DNA of 56,799 nucleotides from Candidatus Kaiserbacteria bacterium RIFCSPHIGHO2_02_FULL_49_34 (GCA_001781205.1 MFLE01000018.1:1-56799); one strand, 5' to 3'; shown: positions 1 through 8,277, numbered from the stretch's first letter. The notes: generated by a model from the sequence alone, not told the origin. Program-made: numbers and translations.

Positions 1-46
1 CCCGCTTGCACCGGGGAGGTAGCGGGTTCAAGTCCTGTCGGGTCCA
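1..46 (+). tRNA. tRNA-Ala(TGC), 3' part only (truncated by window edge)
   Basis: Anticodon arm CCCG-CTTGCAC-CGGGG (TGC), T-arm GCGGG-TTCAAGT-CCTGT, acceptor CGGGTCC-A with T70, compatible with G3:U70 alanine identity. Confidence 0.8.
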
Positions 47-273
47 CAAAGACATAAAACCAACGCGTCTAGCGTTGGTTTTATTCTGTCTTTGTGAGAC
101 CCGACAGGACTTGAACGCCGGAGCCGGTATACAAGATTGTTACTGATACGAAGCTTTAGCGTAGTACGGTAACAATACTTGTCGGCGAGGCGGGGTCGGC
201 AACGCTTAGTATTTTTGGAGCGGCAGCGAACAACAAATACTTAGCGATTGTGACCAAGTCCTGTCGGGTCCAC
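30..273 (+). repeat. tRNA-tail-nested structured element downstream of tRNA-Ala
   Basis: tRNA tail AAGTCCTGTCGGGTCCAC (30-47); hairpin CACAAAGACA...TGTCTTTGTG; antisense tail GACCCGACAGGACTTGAAC (98-116) + GCCGGAG; internal stems ACAAGATTGTTAC/GTAACAATACTTGT and GCTTAGTATTT/AAATACTTAGC; GTGACC + exact direct tail copy 256-273. Confidence 0.75.
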
Positions 274-441
274 TGCCACCAACAGCGACTAGGCCCGCCC
301 CAAACAACTCCTGAATTCAAGAAATTAATGCAATAATTCCAGAGAATTAAGAATCTAACATATGGAGAGCCGACACGCCTCTTGCTCTAGCTCTGGATCC
401 CGCCAGCATGACAAATGTTAGGTACAATGTTTTAAATCGAC

Positions 442-469
442 TAATGGTTAAAATCGATTTTAACCATTA
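442..469. repeat. 28-nt palindrome TAATGGTTAAAATCGATTTTAACCATTA
   Basis: Perfect inverted repeat; related copy at 21205-21232 with compensatory stem changes. Confidence 0.8.
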
Positions 470-695
470 TCTATTTTAGAGAATTCCACCCCCATTTTGT
501 ACCCCAGGGCAGCCTCTCTTGGTACTCCGTACCAATTCACCTCCTCATCCAGGAGGGATCCAGATTCAAAGCGGTGTTCACTAGTCTTCTTTTGTTGTTC
601 TGTAAAATAGAAACCCCCTAGTAGTGTTACATTTAATTTCTGGACTGAGGCACTTAGAGCTCACCATTTCACCAAACCTGCGGTATACTACCCCC

Positions 696-1142
696 ATGAA
701 TGAATCACCACAACAGTCACTTGATTCGACGCTTAGTAACGAGATGTATGTATATCAAGGGAAGACATACGCACGGAAGCGTCTGTATAAGACATCGTCT
801 CTTAAGACGATGCTTATCGGCGTGTATATTGCGATAATGCTTGTGGTGATTGGCGGGGTTGCGGCATGGTCTCTTGGGGTGTCGATTACGCTCCCAAATT
901 TCTTACTGGGAATTGAAGATACTGCGCCGATGGTGCAGGTACGTGAGCGTGGGGCGGCACCGGTGACCGCTCCTGCAGCGGTTGCAACAACAACGGAAGC
1001 AGAAGGGCAGGTGGAGACGTCCGTTGAGGTTTTGGATGACAGTGCGACAAGTACTGCGACAACGACTGATGCGGTAGAGTCCGTACAAACCTCCGCCGAA
1101 GTGCTTGCTGCAACCAGTACGGAGGCCGAGACGACTCCGTAA
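696..1142 (+). CDS. Hypothetical single-TM membrane protein with Thr/Ala/Glu-rich tail
   Basis: ORF trimmed to ATG at 696 (MNESPQQS...), 6 nt after a TATACT box; hydrophobic segment TMLIGVYIAIMLVVIGGVAAW. Confidence 0.65.
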   Translation: MNESPQQSLDSTLSNEMYVYQGKTYARKRLYKTSSLKTMLIGVYIAIMLVVIGGVAAWSLGVSITLPNFLLGIEDTAPMVQVRERGAAPVTAPAAVATTTEAEGQVETSVEVLDDSATSTATTTDAVESVQTSAEVLAATSTEAETTP

Positions 1143-1181
1143 ACATAACAAAAGCCGCAGTGAAGCGGCTTTTGTTATGTT
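1142..1181. terminator. Hairpin AACATAACAAAAGCCGC(agtga)GCGGCTTTTGTTATGTT
   Basis: Near-perfect inverted repeat between convergent units. Confidence 0.7.
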
Positions 1182-1431
1182 GGTAGCGGGACTTGGAATC
1201 GAACCAGGGTTGCTCCGCGGAGGTCATGAGTCTATCTTGCGAGATACCCTAATCTCCACCTATCCCTGCACAGAAAATACCAAGCTGAATGCCTGGTATT
1301 TTCATTGGTAGCGGGACCTGGAATCGAACCAGGGTTGCTTCGCGGAGGTTATGAGTCTACATTGCGAGGTACTTATAATCTCCACCTATCCCTGCACAGA
1401 AAATACCAAGCGTGATGCCTGGCATTTTCAT
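1181..1431 (-). repeat. Two tandem degenerate tRNA-Met-like units (about 125 bp each) with terminator-like hairpins, downstream of the intact tRNA
   Basis: 1181-1305 and 1306-1431 each keep the T-arm/acceptor 3' half ACCCTGGTTCGATTCCAGGTCCCGCTACCA (C>T variant in unit 1) and GAAAATRCC...GGTATTTTC hairpins, but the 5' acceptor and anticodon stem are broken. Confidence 0.75.
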
Positions 1432-1505
1432 TGGTAGCGGGACCTGGAATCGAACCAGGGTCTTGAGGTTATGAGCCTCACGAGGTACCTCTCCTCTATC
1501 CCGCT
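1432..1505 (-). tRNA. tRNA-Met or tRNA-Ile2 (CAT), CCA encoded
   Basis: Revcomp AGCGGGA TA GAGGAGAGGTACCTC G TGAGG CTCATAA CCTCA AGAC CCTGG TTCGATT CCAGG TCCCGCT ACCA folds as a cloverleaf. Confidence 0.88.
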
Positions 1506-1617
1506 ATGTATTGTTACTTCAACAGCGTAATTCTGCTATTTTGTTCCAGTACCATAGCAGAAGTTTATCAAAAAGTCCAGTCTTTTAAGCCTTATATATC
1601 ATGGTATAGTGTCAGGT

Positions 1618-2634
1618 ATGTTAGAAAAATTCTTCGGAGCAGGGAAGATTGGTATAGACCTTGGAACGACGAGTGTGCTTGTGTATGTGCCAGGAAGGGG
1701 GGTAGTAACCTATGAACCCTCTGTGGTGGCGGTTTCCGACGACCAACAGATTCTTGCGGTGGGTGATGAAGCGAAGCGTATGATTGGACGTACGCCGGAG
1801 CATATTCGTGCGTATCGCCCGATGAAGGATGGGGTGATTGCGGACTATCGTGTAACAGAAGCGATGCTTCGGTACTTTTTGCGGCAGGCGTGTGGACGAT
1901 TTAATCTACGCAGACCTGATGTGCTGGTGTCGGTGCCGTCGGGGGTATCTTCAACTGAAAAGCGCGCAGTGATTGAAGCGGCACTTAATGCCGGGGCAAA
2001 GAATGCATATGTGCTCAAGGAGCCTATTCTTGCAGCGCTTGGTGCAGGACTTCCCATTTACGAACCGCGCGGTCACCTTATTGTCGACATTGGTGGCGGC
2101 ACGACAGATGCTGCGGTGATTTCACTTGGTTCAATCGTTGCTGCGACATCGGTACGCTGCGCAGGGAATAAAATTGATGCCACGATTGTCGATTATGTCA
2201 AGAAGACCTACAATTTGGCAATTGGTGAGAAGACTGCAGAGGATATTAAAATTGGTATCGGTTCAGCACTTCCCGTGGAAGAAGAGCTTTCGATGGAAGT
2301 GAAGGGCCGTGACTTGATGTCAGGACTCCCGCGTACTATAGAGCTTAAGACGAACGAGGTCGTGCGTGCCACGCAGCGAGAGCTGCGTGAGATTGTTGGT
2401 GCGATTAAGGCGGTGTTTCAAGATACGCCTCCAGAACTTGCGGCAGACATTATTGACTACGGGATTATTCTTACGGGCGGTTCGTCACAGCTCCGTAACC
2501 TTGCCGAGTTCGTGAAGCGTCGCACTGGCGTGAAAACACAAATGGCGGATCAGGCGCAGTTTTGTGTGGTGAAGGGGACAGGTATCGCTTTGCAACATCT
2601 AGATACCTATAAACAAGCTCTCATTAGAAAGTGA
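1618..2634 (+). CDS. mreB: Rod shape-determining protein MreB
   Basis: KIGIDLGTTSVLVYVPGRGVV, VDIGGGTTDAAVISLG, GIILTGGSSQLRNL; actin-like ATPase. TATAGT box 7 nt before ATG 1618 (GTG 1609 alternative). Confidence 0.93.
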   Translation: MLEKFFGAGKIGIDLGTTSVLVYVPGRGVVTYEPSVVAVSDDQQILAVGDEAKRMIGRTPEHIRAYRPMKDGVIADYRVTEAMLRYFLRQACGRFNLRRPDVLVSVPSGVSSTEKRAVIEAALNAGAKNAYVLKEPILAALGAGLPIYEPRGHLIVDIGGGTTDAAVISLGSIVAATSVRCAGNKIDATIVDYVKKTYNLAIGEKTAEDIKIGIGSALPVEEELSMEVKGRDLMSGLPRTIELKTNEVVRATQRELREIVGAIKAVFQDTPPELAADIIDYGIILTGGSSQLRNLAEFVKRRTGVKTQMADQAQFCVVKGTGIALQHLDTYKQALIRK

Positions 2635-2701
2635 TTCTTCCAAGGTATGCTGAGATATTTGCGATTGTAATTTTTCGTGATTTATGTATAATGCGGACAC
2701 C

Positions 2702-2974
2702 ATGGTACATGAGAAGGACGACACAGAAGCGCTTCGGCGAGAGCTGCGTGAACTTCGCGCAGAATTTGATGTCACTTCGTCTTTGGTAAAAAAGATACAC
2801 CGCCATACCGTGACGGCTACCGCGATGCGGTTCCTCTGGCTTGGTATCATTGTGGGTATTCCGATTATTGCGTACATTTTTGCAGGCTCGTTCATCGAGA
2901 GTGCAGCAAATTATCTCAATCAGCAAATTCATAATGTGCTCGAGGTGTATATACAGCAGTCTACGGGAAGATAA
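2702..2974 (+). CDS. Small hypothetical protein with coiled-coil N-term and TM segment
   Basis: ORF trimmed to ATG 2702; EALRRELRELRAEF, then a hydrophobic helix. Confidence 0.6.
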   Translation: MVHEKDDTEALRRELRELRAEFDVTSSLVKKIHRHTVTATAMRFLWLGIIVGIPIIAYIFAGSFIESAANYLNQQIHNVLEVYIQQSTGR

Positions 2975-2983
2975 TTTCCAAAC

Positions 2984-3120
2984 GCTTGAGTAGCTCAGCC
3001 CTAGATCGCCGGCCGCTAGCGCGGACCGGGCCGGCGAAGCTGCTAAGGATGTCCGCCTCCGCGAACGCTACTTAAAGTGTTCGCTAGCGCGAACACGGCA
3101 GATAGAGCACTTGTTGCATG
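2984..3120 (+). repeat. Partial tRNA-Phe 5' copy interrupted in the D-loop by a structured GC-rich insert
   Basis: GCTTGAGTAGCTCAG (2984-2998) identical to tRNA-Phe 5' end at 3147; TAGAGCAC (3103-3110) resumes after about 100 bp containing CGCCGGCC/GGGCCGGCG and GTGTTCG/CGAACAC stems. Confidence 0.6.
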
Positions 3121-3146
3121 GAATGCTGTAGTATAAAATTATATAT

Positions 3147-3219
3147 GCTTGAGTAGCTCAGTTGGTAGAGCACTCCCCTGAAGAGGGAGGGGTCACCAGT
3201 TCGACCCTGGTCTCAAGCA
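3147..3219 (+). tRNA. tRNA-Phe(GAA)
   Basis: GCTTGAG TA GCTC AGTTGGTA GAGC A CTCCC CTGAAGA GGGAG GGGTC ACCAG TTCGACC CTGGT CTCAAGC A. Confidence 0.93.
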
Positions 3220-3535
3220 CAGTAACAAAATAATAGCCGGCTTTGCCGGCTTTATTTTGTTACTGTGCTTGAGAAGAAAGGCGCCTGCGCGCCTTTTGTC
3301 CAGGGTCGAACGCCGGAGTCATGTTTTTCTGACCTCGGGGGAAGAAAAACAGACGAGGCGGGTGAGAAGGTCTGGGAGACCTTCGTAAGGGGTTGTCGAC
3401 AGATTATGAGGCGGATGCCGAAATAATATGTCATACAACCTGAACAGAATCTGTAAGATTGGGCAGTGCTTAGACTTTTATGAGCATAGCGAAATAAAAG
3501 ACTTAGCAACTGTGACCGACCCTGGTCTCAAGCAC
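3203..3535 (+). repeat. tRNA-tail-nested structured element downstream of tRNA-Phe
   Basis: tRNA tail GACCCTGGTCTCAAGCAC (3203-3220); hairpin; antisense tail GTGCTTGAGA..CCAGGGTCGAAC (3265-3311, with a 25-nt insertion) + GCCGGAG; stems GTTTTTCT/AGAAAAAC, AAGGTCT/AGACCTT, GCTTAGacTTTTAT/ATAAAAGacTTAGC; GTGACC + exact direct tail copy 3518-3535. Confidence 0.78.
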
Positions 3536-3571
3536 AGATACTACTCACGCCTCATGGCATGAGTATGTTAT

Positions 3572-3604
3572 AAAAAGCACATACACATTTGTATGTGCTT
3601 TTTA
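3572..3604. terminator. Hairpin AAAAAGCACATAC(acattt)GTATGTGCTTTTT
   Basis: Inverted repeat with A/T flanks. Confidence 0.7.
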
Positions 3605-3632
3605 TGTGGTGTTCATATGCTATACTCACGAC

Positions 3633-4727
3633 ATGGAAAAGATACGAGCTTTTATTGCGTGGGGGAAGAAGAACCAGCATCACTTGTTGTCGGCTTCGTT
3701 TTTCGTGGGTTTTTTGATTGATAGTCTGACCCTCAATCGTGTCGATGATGCGCTCGATAATATTATCCTTGCGTCATACATGAGTATCATGATGATATCG
3801 ACACTCGTGCTGTATGCGGCGCTTGCGACAAAGTTGCCAGATCGGATTGTGCCGTTTTGCCGTGACTACATGCCGTACCTGATGCAGTTCGCGTTCGGTG
3901 GTGTGCTTTCGGGTATGCTTATTTTCTACAGTCGTTCTGGCTCATGGGAAGCAAGTTGGCCATTCTTGGTTATTATCATTGGTGTTATCGCGGGTAATGA
4001 ACTTCTTTCACGACGTGCTGAACGGCTTGTCTTTAATCTCTCAGTGCTGTTTATTGCGCTCTTTTCATACACCGCGCTTATTATTCCCGTGCTGATCGGA
4101 CGAATGGGAGAAGTGGTGTTTGTGATTAGTAGCATTATTGCCCTCGGTGTTTTTATAGTGTTCGTACAGGCACTTATCGCCATTGTGCCGAATTTCATCA
4201 GGCTTCATTTGCGCTCAATTGTATTTGCCGTTGCAGGCATTTTTGCTACGATGCAGTTTCTCTATTTTGCAAACCTGATTCCGCCAATCCCACTCTCGCT
4301 CAAAGACATCGGCATCTATCATAAAGTGGAGCGAACACAGGAGGGGAATTATCTCTTAACCTACGAGCGGCAGGCATGGTGGCGCTTTTGGAGTCGTCCA
4401 GATAAAACGTTTACTTCAAGCGGGGGAAGTGTGCCGCATTGTTATTCGTCGGTCTTTGCGCCGACAAAACTAGCAACGGCGATTGTGCATGAGTGGCAGC
4501 AATATGATGAAGCGTCTGGAGAATGGCTGTCTCGTAATACGGTCTCCTTCGGCATTGCGGGCGGCCGCGCAGAAGGGTATCGTGGTTATTCATATAAAGA
4601 AAGTTACACGCAAGGGAAGTGGCGGTGCCTCGTACGTACAGAGCGCGGGCAAACAATAGGCTATACAACCTTCCATATTGGCGAGAAGTCCATTATTTCC
4701 CTTGATCTTGAAACGGTTATCAAGTAA
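3633..4727 (+). CDS. Hypothetical polytopic membrane protein (DUF2914-like C-terminal part possible)
   Basis: Several hydrophobic helices; ATG 3633 lies 6 nt after TATACT. Confidence 0.65.
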   Translation: MEKIRAFIAWGKKNQHHLLSASFFVGFLIDSLTLNRVDDALDNIILASYMSIMMISTLVLYAALATKLPDRIVPFCRDYMPYLMQFAFGGVLSGMLIFYSRSGSWEASWPFLVIIIGVIAGNELLSRRAERLVFNLSVLFIALFSYTALIIPVLIGRMGEVVFVISSIIALGVFIVFVQALIAIVPNFIRLHLRSIVFAVAGIFATMQFLYFANLIPPIPLSLKDIGIYHKVERTQEGNYLLTYERQAWWRFWSRPDKTFTSSGGSVPHCYSSVFAPTKLATAIVHEWQQYDEASGEWLSRNTVSFGIAGGRAEGYRGYSYKESYTQGKWRCLVRTERGQTIGYTTFHIGEKSIISLDLETVIK

Positions 4728-4804
4728 TTGACAATTGCATGATGTGTTCTGTACTGAATACATCATTTTGTTTTTATGGAAAGTGTCCGTATACTAATGC
4801 TCAT

Positions 4805-6985
4805 ATGCAATCAATCATTCGTTCACTGACACTTGCCGGCATTTTTGCGGTACCAGCTGTCGTATTTATCGTTTCGGAAACCATGTTCTTTCCGTACATT
4901 ACGGGAAAGAACTTTACGTTCCGTATTTTAGTTGAAATTATCACGGTAGGATGGCTTATCCTTGCGCTTCGCGATGTAGCATATCGCCCACGATGGTCGT
5001 GGGTGCTTGGTGTGTTTGGCGTGTTGCTCGTTAGTATGTTTGTTTCAGATATGCTCTCGCCATCGACGCAAAAAAGCTTCATGAGTAACTTTGAGCGTAT
5101 GGACGGTTATGTGACGCTGGCGCACACCTTCCTCTACTTCATCGTTACGGCAAGCATGCTGACCACACAAAAACTTTGGCAACAATTTTTTGGTTGGAAT
5201 GTTATTCTTGCAACACTTCTTGCGGGTTACGGTATTTTGCAGGCGACCGGTCAGGCTTCTATTAGCCAGGGCGCCAGCTGGCGTATCGATGGTACCCTTG
5301 GCAACTCGACCTACATGGCAATTTACATGTTGTTCTCTGCGGTGATTGCAGCTTTGTATGCACTGCGTACGCCGGTTGTGGAGCGTAAATGGGTAGCAGG
5401 CATTCTCGCACTTCTTTTTACGGTACTTATTTTTCAGACAGGAACGCGCGGTACCGTACTCGGCCTCCTTGCGGGCGGTGGTACGGTGGCGCTCTTCCTC
5501 GCAGTGCGAGGAAGAAGTATTCCGCGGGTACGGAACATCGCCAGCGGTGTCCTCATTCTTGGTGTGGTGCTTGTTGGTTCATTTATGGCACTTCGGAACA
5601 CGGCATTGGTGCAAGAAACGCCAATGCTGCAGCGTCTGAGTCAGATCTCACTCAGTGAAGGAGGCATCCGCTTCACCAACTGGGGCATGGCATGGGAAGG
5701 TGTGAAAGAACGTCCTATCTTTGGTTGGGGACACGAAAGTTTTAACTATGTCTTCAACGCGTACTATGACCCCGCAATGTACGGTGCAGAGGAATGGTAC
5801 GACCGTGCGCATAATATTATTTTCGATTGGCTCGTGCAGGGAGGCTTTGTTGGTGCGACACTTTATTTTGGACTTATCGGTGCTGCGCTCTACCTGTTGA
5901 CAAGGCAGTCACGAAAAGACGAGACTGAAACCGAGACTGAGCTTCTAACACGTGCCTTGCTTGCAGGGCTTCTCGTGGCATACGTAGTGCATAACTTCTT
6001 TGTCTTCGACAACGTGGTGAGCTACATTTATTTTGCAATTATTCTTGCGTACATTCATACAACACATGCTCGTGAGGAGATTCACCTGCCACAGGTTCGT
6101 GACGAGCGAACATGGTCGCATGTTGTGGTTCCTATCGCGGGTGTTGCGCTTGCGGTGATAATCTTTATGGTGAATGTTCCCGGAATTCGCACAGCACAAA
6201 ATCTCATTACAACACTAATGGCACCCGATATTACGGGTCGCTTGGCAGGTTTCGAACATACACTTACACAAGGCTCGTTTGGCAATCAAGAAGTTCGTGA
6301 GCAACTTCTGCAGTTTCTTGGAAAAGCAGTTGCTGCGACAACAAGCGAGGAAGGAAAGACAATGCTTTTCAATGTTGCAGAACGCGAAATTGGAGCACAG
6401 ATTGCAGAAAAGCCAGGTGATGCGCGTATCTATATTCTTGCAGGCAGTATGTATCGAAGTGCAGGAATCCCCGCGAAGGCGCTCCAGTATTATAACGAAG
6501 CACTCAAGCTCACCCCTGAAAAGACAACGCTCAAGCAGGAGCTTGGCATGACGCATATAGCACTTGGCGATACCGAAAAAGGTCTCGAATATTTGAAAGA
6601 TGCGTACGAAAAGGACACTAGTAAAATGCGCGCACGAATGATTTATGCGCTCGGTACTATTTACGTTAGAAAGATGGATGTCTATGATGAGCTTATTGCT
6701 GATGAAGCTGCATTTGCGGCAGCGGTCGATACAGACTTCCTCTATCAGGCGCTTTACGAACAAAAAGATTTTACTCGTGTTCGTGCACTCTATGCAGCAC
6801 GCCTTGCACGTGATCCGTCAGTGTTTGATACATGGAAGAACCTTGCAGTGGTAATCTACAATTCGGGAGATGTTGCTGAGGCAATAGCTCTCCTTACTTC
6901 AGCAAAAGAGCAAGCAACATTTACCGTAGAACAACAGGAAGAAATTGACACCATGATTGTTGAACTTCAAAAGGAAAAAAAATAA
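4805..6985 (+). CDS. O-antigen ligase/polymerase-like (Wzy/WaaL) membrane protein with C-terminal TPR repeats
   Basis: Multi-TM protein with GTRGTVLGLLAGG and RPIFGWGHESFNYVF motifs, then TPR (AKALQYYNEALKLTPEKTTLKQELGMTHIALGDTEKGLEYLKDAYE). Confidence 0.8.
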   Translation: MQSIIRSLTLAGIFAVPAVVFIVSETMFFPYITGKNFTFRILVEIITVGWLILALRDVAYRPRWSWVLGVFGVLLVSMFVSDMLSPSTQKSFMSNFERMDGYVTLAHTFLYFIVTASMLTTQKLWQQFFGWNVILATLLAGYGILQATGQASISQGASWRIDGTLGNSTYMAIYMLFSAVIAALYALRTPVVERKWVAGILALLFTVLIFQTGTRGTVLGLLAGGGTVALFLAVRGRSIPRVRNIASGVLILGVVLVGSFMALRNTALVQETPMLQRLSQISLSEGGIRFTNWGMAWEGVKERPIFGWGHESFNYVFNAYYDPAMYGAEEWYDRAHNIIFDWLVQGGFVGATLYFGLIGAALYLLTRQSRKDETETETELLTRALLAGLLVAYVVHNFFVFDNVVSYIYFAIILAYIHTTHAREEIHLPQVRDERTWSHVVVPIAGVALAVIIFMVNVPGIRTAQNLITTLMAPDITGRLAGFEHTLTQGSFGNQEVREQLLQFLGKAVAATTSEEGKTMLFNVAEREIGAQIAEKPGDARIYILAGSMYRSAGIPAKALQYYNEALKLTPEKTTLKQELGMTHIALGDTEKGLEYLKDAYEKDTSKMRARMIYALGTIYVRKMDVYDELIADEAAFAAAVDTDFLYQALYEQKDFTRVRALYAARLARDPSVFDTWKNLAVVIYNSGDVAEAIALLTSAKEQATFTVEQQEEIDTMIVELQKEKK

Positions 6986-6986
6986 T

Positions 6987-8030
6987 ATGAAGCATATCGA
7001 ACTAAGCGCGCGTGAAGCGCGCTTCATTCGTGCAGGTGTTGCACTTGCACCATATACAACATTTAAGATTGGTGGGAATGCAGATTTCTTTGCAGAAGTA
7101 ACTCACACAGATGAGCTACGCGAGGCGTTTCTTTTTGCACACACACATACGCTCCCCATCTTCATTCTTGGAGGTGGTACAAACCTGCTTGTTGCGGATG
7201 AAGGATTTCGAGGGCTTATAGTACATGTGCATGTGCGTGGCATTACGTATGCCGATGAGCATACGCTCACTGTTGGTGCAGGGGAGTCGTTAGATGACGT
7301 CGTGCGCTACGCAACACTCCATGGATTGTGGGGGATTGAAAATCTCAGCGCAATTCCTGGCACTATTGGTGGCGCAGCAGTGCAGAATGCCGGGGCGTAT
7401 GGTGTTGAAATAGCGAGCGGTATCAAAAATATTGAGGTGTATGATACGCTTACAAATGAATTGCGCACGCTGTCGCCTGCAGAATGCCAGTACGGCTACC
7501 GAGATAGCATTTTTAAAACAGATGAAGGCAAGCGTTTTGTGATTGTTCATATCACACTTGCACTCTCGACAAGACCAAAGCCGCAATTTTCCTATAAAGA
7601 CCTTGCAGCAGTATTTCCTGAGGGGAGTGCATCGCTTGAAGAAATTCGCGCTGCCGTTGTGAATATCCGTGCGGCGAAATTTCCTGATCTAAAGCAGTAC
7701 GGAACTGCCGGATCTTTCTTCAAAAATCCTGTTATCTCAGGAGAGGAGTATGCGGTGCTTCAGGAGAAATATCCACTCCTCCCAGGACACACGCAGGGTG
7801 ACGGTATGATAAAAATTCCTATTGCTTGGATACTCGACAACGTGCTTGCGATGCGTGGCGTACGAGAGGGTGACATTGGTGCATGGGAAGCGCAGCCGCT
7901 TGTGCTGACAAATTACGGTCATGCGACCGCTCGTGACGTAGATGCATTCGCACAAAAAATCGCACAGGATGTATATGAAGCAGCAGGGATTGAGATTGAG
8001 AGGGAAGTAATACAAGTATCTGGTATCTAA
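6987..8030 (+). CDS. murB: UDP-N-acetylenolpyruvoylglucosamine reductase MurB
   Basis: LAPYTTFKIGGNADFFAEV, GGGTNLLVADEGFRGLIV, IPGTIGGAAVQNAGAYG, YGYRDSIFK, GTAGSFFKNP. Confidence 0.93.
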   Translation: MKHIELSAREARFIRAGVALAPYTTFKIGGNADFFAEVTHTDELREAFLFAHTHTLPIFILGGGTNLLVADEGFRGLIVHVHVRGITYADEHTLTVGAGESLDDVVRYATLHGLWGIENLSAIPGTIGGAAVQNAGAYGVEIASGIKNIEVYDTLTNELRTLSPAECQYGYRDSIFKTDEGKRFVIVHITLALSTRPKPQFSYKDLAAVFPEGSASLEEIRAAVVNIRAAKFPDLKQYGTAGSFFKNPVISGEEYAVLQEKYPLLPGHTQGDGMIKIPIAWILDNVLAMRGVREGDIGAWEAQPLVLTNYGHATARDVDAFAQKIAQDVYEAAGIEIEREVIQVSGI

Positions 8031-8035
8031 TGTTT

Positions 8036-8092
8036 AATCTTCGACATTGGAAATTTCATTGGGAATTAGAAATTAGGCATTAGACATTCAGG
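8036..8092. repeat. Degenerate short-period repeat (ATTGGAAATTTCATTGGGAATTAGAAATTAGGCATTAGACATT)
   Basis: Internal repetition of attagNNatt/attgg units. Confidence 0.45.
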
Positions 8093-8277
8093 GTGCTCTA
8101 TGTGCTCTGTAAAAAACCTCAGACGCATAACTTGTTGGTTCGTAACATGTTAACAATCAGAGAACCCAAGAGTTATCCACAGGTTGACGCTTGGAGTTTT
8201 TTCAAAATGACTGCATACTATATGGAAGCAGAAATTCTCTGCGGTCGAGATTATAAACATGTTAACTATACGTTCCC

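Noticed and set aside
30-273. attL/attR of an integrative element at tRNA-Ala
   Set aside because: Direct repeats are only 226 bp apart with no coding cargo, and the inverted copy is not explained by tyrosine-recombinase integration; kept only as an alternative origin.
3252-3509. 85-aa minus-strand ORF downstream of tRNA-Phe
   Set aside because: Entirely inside the structured tRNA-tail element; translation of a non-coding repeat.
6215-6763. 182-aa minus-strand ORF
   Set aside because: Antisense to the well-supported Wzy/TPR gene; no domain signal.
8144-8277. Replication origin near the DnaA-like box
   Set aside because: Only one perfect box, no dnaA/dnaN nearby and no AT-rich unwinding region evident.
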